A program made the translations under genes and the position numbers. DNA of 5,112 nt from Candidatus Izemoplasma sp. (GTDB lineage: Bacteria; Bacillota_I; Bacilli_A; Izemoplasmatales; Izemoplasmataceae). The stretch is from NCBI GenBank assembly GCA_007132145.1, contig SLPE01000179.1, positions 1-5,112 of the forward strand, written 5' to 3'. Of the stretch, positions 1-5,112 are shown piece by piece; the stretch's first letter is position 1, and each line of letters starts with the position of its first letter. A model generated the notes under the pieces. That model made no database searches. It worked only from the letters and a program-made list of their open reading frames with translations, and was not told where the DNA came from.

Positions 1-845
1 ATTTGATCTTCGGGACCGGGTGGGCTCTATACATCGGCATACCCGCCGGTATCCTCGTCGGAATGTTGACGGGCTATGTCTTGCCGGCGTTGTCGGCGCA
101 CACGATCCGTTTCCATAAAGGATACAACCTCTACAATATCGGTTTCGCGATGGGGATCCTCTCCATGCTCTATTCGGCCGTCTTGCGGACGTTGTTCGGC
201 TTTGAGCTGTTCGAGTTCGACCAAACGACGAGCGAAGCCTTCCATCTCGAACTCGTCGTCTTGACGCTCATTCTTTCGGCGGTCTTCATCGTCAGCGGGT
301 TGGCGAGTGACACGAAATGCCTGAAAAAGTATCCCGCACTCATGAAGAGTACGGGAAGACTCGTCTCCGATTTCATTCGTGACCACGGACGTGAAATCTC
401 CATGGTCAATGTCGGCGTGATGGGCATCATATCGCTCGGCGTATGCCTCGTCTTGCGCATTGAAATCAACGGCGCAGTCATGGGCGGGATCTTGACCGTC
501 ATGGGCTTCGGCGCTTTCGGAAAACACCCGAAGAACTCGATTCCGGTCATGCTCGGTGCATCGATATGGTATCTCGCCGTCTTCTTCATGGACGGCAAGG
601 TCGATGTCGGCTTGTCGATTGCCGTGCTCTTCGTGACGGCGATCGCCCCGATCGCCGGACGTTACGGCTTCTTCATCGGCCTCTTCGCAGGGTTCGTGCA
701 TGTGATGATCGCCCCGATCGCCTACCGGTTCCAAGGCGGCTTCGACCTTTACAACAACGGCTTCGCCGCAGGCTTCGTCGCGGCGATCCTCGTACCGATC
801 ATTCAAAGCATCAAAAATGAAAGCACCGAGGAGGAAGGACCATGA
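1..845 (+). CDS. DUF1576-like multi-pass membrane protein, C-terminal part (5' end outside window)
   Basis: The reading frame is open to the left edge, so the true start is missing. The first visible codon in frame is a TTG at 3-5, which I do not take as the start; about 280 residues remain. The sequence is very hydrophobic, with about eight likely membrane segments (near residues 7-28, 43-62, 84-101, 133-152, 156-172, 180-196, 201-217 and 221-240, plus a last hydrophobic stretch at 252-268). A polar, basic loop lies at 102-132 and the tail is acidic (NESTEEEG). The motif GYNLYNIGFAMG at residue 40 recurs as GFDLYNNGFAAG at residue 246, showing two related halves. I recognise the overall pattern as the DUF1576 family, which is uncharacterised; a transport role is only a guess from the topology. 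The stop codon overlaps the next start (ATGA, 842-845), so the two genes are translationally coupled. This is the first visible gene of a four-gene operon. Confidence 0.8.
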   Translation, partial: LIFGTGWALYIGIPAGILVGMLTGYVLPALSAHTIRFHKGYNLYNIGFAMGILSMLYSAVLRTLFGFELFEFDQTTSEAFHLELVVLTLILSAVFIVSGLASDTKCLKKYPALMKSTGRLVSDFIRDHGREISMVNVGVMGIISLGVCLVLRIEINGAVMGGILTVMGFGAFGKHPKNSIPVMLGASIWYLAVFFMDGKVDVGLSIAVLFVTAIAPIAGRYGFFIGLFAGFVHVMIAPIAYRFQGGFDLYNNGFAAGFVAAILVPIIQSIKNESTEEEGP

Positions 846-1225
846 ACAAGCAAGAAATCCGCATCGTCACGAAAATCATCCGGGAAATCAGTTTGTTCCT
901 GATGCTCAACGGCTACAAGCATTATCGCTTCGACATGAAAATCGAAAACAAGACGGCTTACTTCACCTTCCGCTTCGAGACTCCGGAAAACGACCTCATC
1001 GACAGAATGGAAGAAAAACTCATGCGTGAACGGGAACTCGAAGTCGAGACGTACGGCTGGGAACTCGTCGGTGACGTCGACGCCAAGAGTGAACTCGAAA
1101 TCGTCGGGTTGCTCATCGACGACATGGTCGTCAAAAGAGAAGACGGCGACACCGTCGTCACCCTCGTGAGAACGAGTCGGTACAAAGAAACGAAGCAAGA
1201 ACGGTCGAAGGCCGAAGAAAACTAA
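842..1225 (+). CDS. Conserved-looking hypothetical protein, 127 residues
   Basis: I do not recognise a named domain here. The ATG at 842 is supported by the purine-rich GAGGAAGG at 831-838 and by the ATGA overlap with the upstream gene. The protein has no signal peptide or membrane segment and is highly charged. Its pattern suggests an alpha/beta fold: an amphipathic helix (residues 4-22, KQEIRIVTKIIREISLFLML), then two strand-like stretches (YRFDMKIENKTAYFTFRFE), an acidic helix with many E and R residues (about 49-66), and a further strand-helix-strand region ending in DTVVTLVRTSRY. The last 15 or so residues are charged and probably disordered. Tight coupling to the DUF1576-like gene makes a cytosolic accessory or regulatory partner of that membrane protein plausible, but this is inference from position only. 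Codon use matches the neighbours, so there is no sign of recent transfer. Confidence 0.8.
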   Translation: MNKQEIRIVTKIIREISLFLMLNGYKHYRFDMKIENKTAYFTFRFETPENDLIDRMEEKLMRERELEVETYGWELVGDVDAKSELEIVGLLIDDMVVKREDGDTVVTLVRTSRYKETKQERSKAEEN

Positions 1226-1230
1226 CTTTG

Positions 1231-1246
1231 AATATGAGGTAAAGTG
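1231..1246 (+). promoter_or_regulatory. Ribosome binding site that decides the flavodoxin start
   Basis: GAGGT at 1236-1240 is the only Shine-Dalgarno-like element in the short gap after the 842-1225 gene. Three in-frame starts follow in a row: GTG 1244, ATG 1247 and ATG 1250. The spacings are 3, 6 and 9 bases. The two ATGs fit better than the GTG, and I use 1247. The choice changes the protein by only one or two residues. Confidence 0.55.
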
Positions 1247-1726
1247 ATGATGAAAACGCTCATTCTCTACGCCAGCAAGACCGGTGTCAGCGCCGACATC
1301 GCCAAACGACTCGCTGAAAAGAGTGGCGCCGATACCAAAGATGTCCGCGATGCGGGCATCACGCTCGAACCTTACGAAGAAGTCGTTCTCGGCGGTGCGG
1401 TCTATGCGACAAGACTCATCGGCCCCCTTCGACGTTTCGTCAAGAAACACGCCGAAGAACTATCACAAAAGAAACTCCATATCTTCGTTTGTGGTGCCGA
1501 TATGGAAACGGACCTTCACGCCGTCGTCAAGAAGGATTTTCCGAACCCCATCTACAAACAGGCCGAGAACATCGTCTTCGTCGGTGGAGAGCTCCGCATC
1601 GAGAAGATGGGCTTCTTTTCGCGCTTGATCATCAAGATGGTGTCGAAAAGCCAAGAAGACAAAGAATCCCCCCGCATCCTCGATGACGTCGTCGAAGCGT
1701 TGGCCGTGAAACTCGGGAAGACGTGA
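1247..1726 (+). CDS. Flavodoxin-domain protein, HemG/Flavodoxin_5-like
   Basis: This is a 159-residue flavodoxin-fold protein expected to bind FMN in the cytosol. The N-terminal strand and phosphate loop read TLILYASKTGVSADIA (residues 4-19), where flavodoxins have a T/S-x-T-G-x-T loop. The second strand and flavin loop read VVLGGAVYATRLIGPLRRFVKKHA (46-69). The third strand is at 77-84 (LHIFVCGA). The segment IVFVGGELRIEKMGFFSRLIIKMVSKS (109-135) resembles the C-terminal part of the HemG-type protoporphyrinogen oxidase and Flavodoxin_5 family. The length suits that family. However, no haem-synthesis gene is visible nearby, so I would not call it hemG; general flavodoxin or a quinone-linked reductase are alternatives. 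The TGA stop overlaps the GTG start of the next gene (GTGA, 1723-1726), pointing to coupled translation with the FMN-binding protein. The 21-base upstream gap fits an operon. Confidence 0.85.
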   Translation: MMKTLILYASKTGVSADIAKRLAEKSGADTKDVRDAGITLEPYEEVVLGGAVYATRLIGPLRRFVKKHAEELSQKKLHIFVCGADMETDLHAVVKKDFPNPIYKQAENIVFVGGELRIEKMGFFSRLIIKMVSKSQEDKESPRILDDVVEALAVKLGKT

Positions 1727-2115
1727 ACACCCGACGCATCGTCAAGACGCTCTTGATCTTCATCGTCATCCTCGCCGTCGTCTCCGCTTCCTTGGTCGCA
1801 TGGTTGAGCCGTGGGCTGAAAGAAGTCGGTCAAGAAACCGTGGCACCGATCGTTTTCTCAGACCTCGAAGACGGAACGTATGTCGGCATGTACGACCGAT
1901 ACCGTTGGACATGCGAGGTCGAAGTCACCGTCGAAAACGGTCGCATCGTCGCCATCAAACTCCTGAGAGACCACAGGATGCCTGTCGATGTCACGAGTGC
2001 CGTCCTGTTTTCGAGGATCAAAGAAGCGGACTCGCTCGACGTCGACGTCGTCGCCGGCGCGACCGTCTCGAGCATCGCCTATCTCAAGGCCGTCGAGGAC
2101 GCCTTGACCGAATGA
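1723..2115 (+). CDS. Membrane-anchored FMN-binding domain protein
   Basis: This is a 130-residue protein. Residues 1-6 are basic (MNTRRI), followed by one hydrophobic segment (7-28), which suggests an N-in anchor with the rest outside the cytoplasm. The FMN_bind-type domain follows: DLEDGTYVGMYDRYRWTCEVEVTVENGRIVAIKLL (48-81) and a terminal DVVAGATVSSIAYLKAVEDAL (108-128). In FMN_bind/NqrC-type proteins the threonine of a Dxx(S/T)GAT motif is covalently flavinylated by ApbE. Here Thr114 would be that residue, but Ala111 stands where Ser or Thr is usual. The family shuttles electrons as a small extracytosolic flavoprotein. The GTG start is chosen because of the 4-base overlap with the flavodoxin gene and because it gives a complete anchor. 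A weak GGGAAG lies only 2 bases upstream, so initiation probably depends on translational coupling. It is the last gene of the operon; the hairpin at 2117 follows directly. No apbE is in the window. Confidence 0.85.
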   Translation: MNTRRIVKTLLIFIVILAVVSASLVAWLSRGLKEVGQETVAPIVFSDLEDGTYVGMYDRYRWTCEVEVTVENGRIVAIKLLRDHRMPVDVTSAVLFSRIKEADSLDVDVVAGATVSSIAYLKAVEDALTE

Positions 2116-2116
2116 A

Positions 2117-2136
2117 AAGCCTCCAGATGGAGGCTT
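2117..2136. terminator. Bidirectional hairpin terminator between convergent genes
   Basis: AAGCCTCC (2117-2124), loop AGAT, and GGAGGCTT (2129-2136) form a perfect 8-base-pair stem. It begins 1 base after the stop of the FMN-binding gene and reaches the first base of the rnhC stop codon. T-rich sequence follows on the + strand (TTCATTCTT) and TTTTCATT on the - strand, so the hairpin can end transcripts from both sides. The U tracts are imperfect and efficiency may be modest. Confidence 0.7.
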
Positions 2137-3020
2137 CATTCTTGTTCGGGGTCGCGCACTTTCTTCGTCGTCTTGAAGTGCATTTTCGCAAACCGCATCA
2201 AGGCTTTCTCACCGTGCCGGTTGAAAAGTCGCTTCGCTTGCGCGTCGACTTTTTCGGAAGCCCCTTTGTGCAAGGTCTCGCCGATGTCTTCGCTCAACGC
2301 AGCGAGCCGGCTGAGGAAACGATGCCGAGCGATGATGCTCGCCGCGGCGACACTCGCGTAGACGCTTTCCGCTTTCGTCACGAACACGTCGGGGACGGGT
2401 GCGTCTTCGAAGGCTTCTAGATAGCGTCGATAGTGTCGTTCCGCGCAAAAAGCATCGACGACGATCGGCGGTCGTTTGCCGGTTTTCTCAAGGAGTCGCT
2501 TGTGACACTGGGCGTGCAAATAGGCTTTCAACTTGTGCGCGTTGAATCCCGATTCGATCAAGACGTTGTACTTTTCGTTGTCGAGCACGAGCGATGAATG
2601 AGGAATGCGCTTGGCGATACGCGGGGCGATGCGCAAGATCTGTTCGTCAGTGAGCGTTTTCGAATCACGCAAGGAAAGCGACTTCAGAAACGCCCCGTCG
2701 CGCGACCGGACATAGGCGGCGCAAGCGGTCAAGGGCCCGAAGTAATCGCCGACGCCGGACTCGTCGCTACCGATGGATTCGCTGAAATAGTCGGGCTTTT
2801 CGTCGGTGCCGAGTCCGAGGAAGCGCCGGATGTCGTCTTCGACGAGTTTCGCATCGGCGCCTTGAATCAGCACTTTTCCACTTTCGTAAACCGTCAATGT
2901 CGCACCGGGCACCTTGATGATGGCGGCGATGTATTTGGCCGGTCGCAACGTCGCGTAGTCGATGTGGCGTCGCACAAGACGATCGATGTCTTTGGGCGTC
3001 AGCTCGAGAACCTTGGTCAT
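2136..3020 (-). CDS. rnhC: Ribonuclease HIII
   Basis: RNase HIII cuts the RNA strand of RNA-DNA hybrids in the cytoplasm in a metal-dependent way, helping to remove R-loops and primers. Residues 1 to about 75 form the N-terminal TBP-like substrate-binding domain typical of HIII and absent from HII (note ATLTVYESGKVLIQG). The catalytic domain begins with GSDESGVGDYFGPL, giving Asp86 and Glu87. It continues with RDSKTL near 118, VVDAFC with Asp189, and KAESVYASVAAASIIAR with Glu218; these four match the DEDE active site of the family. The C-terminal HFKTT is also typical. At 294 residues the length is near normal and the gene looks intact. An in-frame GTG at 3029 is possible, but AAAGGA (3036-3031) sits only 1 base from it and 10 bases from the ATG at 3020, so I prefer the ATG. 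It is transcribed away from mutS2 and converges on the flavin-protein operon. Confidence 0.96.
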   Translation of the reverse strand: MTKVLELTPKDIDRLVRRHIDYATLRPAKYIAAIIKVPGATLTVYESGKVLIQGADAKLVEDDIRRFLGLGTDEKPDYFSESIGSDESGVGDYFGPLTACAAYVRSRDGAFLKSLSLRDSKTLTDEQILRIAPRIAKRIPHSSLVLDNEKYNVLIESGFNAHKLKAYLHAQCHKRLLEKTGKRPPIVVDAFCAERHYRRYLEAFEDAPVPDVFVTKAESVYASVAAASIIARHRFLSRLAALSEDIGETLHKGASEKVDAQAKRLFNRHGEKALMRFAKMHFKTTKKVRDPEQE

Positions 3021-3041
3021 CCTTTTCACGTCCTTTACTGT

Positions 3042-3050
3042 ATTTTAGCA
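3042..3050 (-). promoter_or_regulatory. Probable extended -10 promoter for rnhC
   Basis: On the - strand the bases read TGCTAAAAT, which fits the extended -10 form TGnTATAAT with one mismatch; such promoters can act without a strong -35, and none is evident. Transcription would start near 3035, about 15 bases before the ATG at 3020 and only about 6 before the alternative GTG at 3029, which favours the ATG. Confidence 0.55.
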
Positions 3051-3060
3051 CGAAATCGTG

Positions 3061-3066
3061 TAAAAT
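3061..3066 (+). promoter_or_regulatory. Probable -10 box for mutS2
   Basis: TAAAAT differs from the sigma-A consensus TATAAT at one position and is directly preceded by TG. A start near 3073 would leave a leader of about 16 bases holding the ribosome site AGGAG (3076-3080), 8 bases from the mutS2 ATG. I see no good -35 at 16-18 bases; TTTACT at 3034-3039 is too far. The call rests on position and the -10 alone. Confidence 0.5.
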
Positions 3067-3088
3067 GTTATCGACAGGAGTGGTTGAG

Positions 3089-5112
3089 ATGTCATTTGAC
3101 ACCGGAGCGCTCGAATTCGACAAGGTTTTGAAACGGATTGAAACGTATTGCCAGACCGAGCGTGGCAGAGACGCCGTCCGTTCGCTTGCCCCGACGGCGG
3201 AAAAAGACGCCGTCATCGTCATGCTCGATGAAACCGAAGAAGCCTTCTGGGTCGTTCACGAAGGCCTTCAGCCGGACTTCAGCGATGTGAGCGATTTGCG
3301 CGCCGCGATGAAACGGCTCCGCATCGGCGGGGTGTTGACCGTTCGCGACCTTCTCGACATCAAAACGCACATCGGCGCGACACGTCGGATCAAGAAGGCG
3401 ATGTCGCGGCTGAGCGAACGGCTCGAGAGAGAACTCGGCATCGCATCACACGGTGAGGCCCTTGTCGCTTGCACCGATTTGGAAAAGGCCGTCACCGAGG
3501 CGATCGACGACCACGGCGACGTCCTTTCGAGCGCTTCACAGGAACTGAAACGCATCAGAAACATGCTCGACACGATGGAGCGTCGCATCAAGCAGACCCT
3601 CGATTCCGTTTTGAAAAAAGAAGCGGACAAGTTGACTGAGCAAATCGTGACGATGCGGCAGAACCGTTATGTCGTCATGGTGAAACCTTCGGCGAAGAAC
3701 GCCTTTCCCGGGACGATTCTCGATTATTCCAGTAGTGGCGAGACCGCGTATGTCGAACCCGACGCCGTTCGCGAGGCCGCGGCGAACAAGACGAGACTCG
3801 AAGCGGAAGAGAAACGGGAGATCGAGAGGATTCTCGCGGAATTGAGCCGTAAAGCGGCGGAACACACCGATGAACTCGAACACAACAGCGAAGTGCTCAC
3901 ACATCTCGAATGCCTGTTCGCAAAAGCGGCGTACGCCTACAACACGGAGTCCGTCAAACCGCGCATGGGACAATCGTTCAACTTGATCAAGGCGCGGCAT
4001 CCACTCATCCCCGCGGATGAAGTCGTGGCGAACACCATCGCCTTTGACGAAGGGGTCACGACGATGGTGATCACCGGCTCGAACACGGGGGGAAAGACCG
4101 TGACGTTGAAAACGGCCGGACTCCTTTCAATCATGGCGCAGAGCGGATGCATGATTCCCGCTCGTACGGGCAGTGAACTTCCCGTTTTCAAGCAGGTCCG
4201 CGCCGATATCGGTGACGAACAGAGCATCGAACAATCGCTTTCGACGTTTTCTTCACACATGACGAAAATCGTAGACATCATCAAGCACATCGACAAGGAC
4301 AGTCTGGTGCTCCTCGATGAAATCGGCGTCGGCACCGACCCCGACGAAGGGGCGAGTCTGGCGATGAGCATTCTCGACACCTTGGATGAACACGGTGCGC
4401 ACGTCATGGCGACTACGCATTATCCCGAACTTAAAGCGTACGCGTACACGAAAGCCTCGATCGTCAATGCGAGTGTCGAGTTCGATGAAAAATCCCTTCA
4501 ACCGACATATCGGCTCTTGATCCGCACGCCCGGAGAATCGCACGCCTTTCTAATCGGTGAACGCCTGGGGTTGCCCAAGTCCGTGATTGAAAAGGCTCGT
4601 AAGCGACAAGTGACGGCCGACACAGATATCAACGACATGATCCGCAACTTGAAGGACGAGGGAAAAAGACTCGACAAACTGACGACCGATTACGAAACCT
4701 TGCTCGAAAAGAACAAGCAACACCACGATGAACTCGTCGCCCTCAAAGAAAGTCTCCTCGAAGAACGTGCCGGATTGAAAGAGAAGATGCTCAATGAGAA
4801 CCGCGAGAAAGTGGAAAAAGTGAAAAGAGAAGCGCTCGCGCTCATCGCCGAACTCGAATCGATGAAGACGACGTCTTTCAAGGATCACGACCTCGCCGAT
4901 TTCAAGCACAAAGTCCGCTCGCTCGCCGTCGACGGCGACGAAACATCAAAGACGCCGGAACACGACTACCGTCCCGGCGACACCGTCTACATCATGAAAT
5001 ACAACCGGAACGGACAGTTGATCAAACGCCAGAAAGACGATCGGTGGTTGGTCAAACTGGGGACGCTCAAAAGTGTTTTCAAAACCGACGAGTTCGAATA
5101 CGCAGGACCCTC
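3089..5112 (+). CDS. mutS2: MutS2 family endonuclease/ATPase, N-terminal part (3' end outside window)
   Basis: The ATG at 3089 follows AGGAG (3076-3080) by 8 bases. The frame stays open to the right edge, giving 674 codons of a protein that is usually about 780-790 residues. MutS2 is a MutS homologue without the mismatch-recognition domain; it has been linked to suppressing recombination and to rescuing collided ribosomes. Visible in order are the N-terminal helical and core region (FPGTILDYSSSGETAYVEP near 207-224) and the ATPase. The ATPase has Walker A TGSNTGGKT with Lys336, the DIGDEQSIEQSLSTFSSH signature ending at His390, Walker B LVLLDE with Asp410 and Glu411, and the THYPELK switch with His444. 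PTYRLL...PGESHAF, a coiled coil (about 505-595) and the start of an SH3-like linker (PGDTVYIMKYNRNGQLI, from about 629) follow. All ATPase residues are intact. The Smr nuclease domain expected at the C-terminus would lie beyond the window. Divergent from rnhC. Confidence 0.96.
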   Translation, partial: MSFDTGALEFDKVLKRIETYCQTERGRDAVRSLAPTAEKDAVIVMLDETEEAFWVVHEGLQPDFSDVSDLRAAMKRLRIGGVLTVRDLLDIKTHIGATRRIKKAMSRLSERLERELGIASHGEALVACTDLEKAVTEAIDDHGDVLSSASQELKRIRNMLDTMERRIKQTLDSVLKKEADKLTEQIVTMRQNRYVVMVKPSAKNAFPGTILDYSSSGETAYVEPDAVREAAANKTRLEAEEKREIERILAELSRKAAEHTDELEHNSEVLTHLECLFAKAAYAYNTESVKPRMGQSFNLIKARHPLIPADEVVANTIAFDEGVTTMVITGSNTGGKTVTLKTAGLLSIMAQSGCMIPARTGSELPVFKQVRADIGDEQSIEQSLSTFSSHMTKIVDIIKHIDKDSLVLLDEIGVGTDPDEGASLAMSILDTLDEHGAHVMATTHYPELKAYAYTKASIVNASVEFDEKSLQPTYRLLIRTPGESHAFLIGERLGLPKSVIEKARKRQVTADTDINDMIRNLKDEGKRLDKLTTDYETLLEKNKQHHDELVALKESLLEERAGLKEKMLNENREKVEKVKREALALIAELESMKTTSFKDHDLADFKHKVRSLAVDGDETSKTPEHDYRPGDTVYIMKYNRNGQLIKRQKDDRWLVKLGTLKSVFKTDEFEYAGP

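Larger units (their letters stand above)
3042..3066. repeat. Inverted repeat centred between divergent rnhC and mutS2
   Basis: The left arm is ATTTTA (3042-3047), an extra G (3048), then CACGA (3049-3053). The centre is AA, and the right arm is TCGTG TAAAAT (3056-3066). Eleven of eleven paired positions match if the single G is bulged out. The outer six bases of each arm are the -10-like boxes of the two opposing genes, so the symmetry could be a promoter architecture, an operator, or both. Confidence 0.75.

Noticed and set aside
27..806. Long open frame on the - strand (259 codons) opposite the DUF1576-like gene
   Set aside because: The product is rich in D, E, H and R with no domain, as expected for the antisense of GTC/TTC/ATC-rich membrane-protein codons. 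The + strand frame has a clear family pattern.
803..1450. Open frame on the - strand (215 codons) opposite the 842 gene and the flavodoxin
   Set aside because: It spans two well-supported + strand genes, has no ribosome site that I can see and shows a low-complexity F/D/E composition typical of a codon-bias shadow.
1800..2420. Open frame on the + strand (206 codons) across the FMN-binding gene end, hairpin and rnhC
   Set aside because: It is arginine-rich in the first half, crosses the terminator hairpin and runs antisense to the conserved C-terminus of rnhC.
3027..3029. GTG as the rnhC start (three residues longer)
   Set aside because: The AAAGGA element is only 1 base away and the probable transcript start only about 6 bases away; the ATG at 3018-3020 fits both better. 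It cannot be fully excluded.
3034..3039. TTTACT as the -35 box for mutS2
   Set aside because: The spacer to TAAAAT at 3061 would be 21 bases, too long for a normal sigma-A promoter.
2598..3131. Open frame on the + strand (177 codons) antisense to rnhC and running into mutS2
   Set aside because: It overlaps the RNase HIII catalytic motifs in antisense and the start of mutS2; the composition is shadow-like.
3092..4909. Several - strand frames opposite mutS2 (for example 3536-4000, 3937-4407 and 4550-4909)
   Set aside because: All lie inside the uninterrupted mutS2 frame, which carries intact ATPase motifs.

Overview
The window holds part of a bacterial chromosome, most likely from a Bacillota or related (Mycoplasmatota-like) lineage. 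The main reason is the pairing of RNase HIII with MutS2, together with a DUF1576-type membrane protein; these are typical of that part of the tree. Codon choice is strongly skewed to C or G at the third position (GTC, ATC, CTC, TTC, GAC, TCG), so the genome is moderately GC-rich for that group. I cannot name a species or genus. Coding density is very high and no stretch over 300 bases lacks a gene.

Left part (1-2115, + strand): the end of a compact four-gene operon. It starts with a DUF1576-like multi-pass membrane protein cut by the left edge. Next come a 127-residue charged protein of unknown function (4-base ATGA overlap), a short-chain flavodoxin-domain protein of the HemG/Flavodoxin_5 type (21 bases downstream), and a small membrane-anchored FMN-binding-domain protein (4-base GTGA overlap). 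The last two are both flavin proteins, one predicted cytosolic and one predicted to face outside the membrane, and they are translationally coupled. This suggests a redox function, possibly electron transfer across or at the membrane. The operon promoter lies outside the window.

Middle (2117-3020): a short hairpin at 2117-2136 separates the operon from rnhC (RNase HIII) on the - strand. It can serve as a terminator for both convergent units. The four catalytic residues of RnhC are all visible.

Right part (3089-5112, + strand): mutS2, divergent from rnhC, with an intact ATPase core but cut by the right edge before the Smr nuclease domain. The 68-base rnhC/mutS2 gap contains a nearly perfect inverted repeat whose arms end in back-to-back TAAAAT -10-like boxes, one for each gene. 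It is the most striking non-coding signal in the window.

Most of the window is ordinary housekeeping sequence. The least understood part is the flavin-protein operon with its two uncharacterised members. I saw no mobile element, CRISPR array, tRNA or rRNA.
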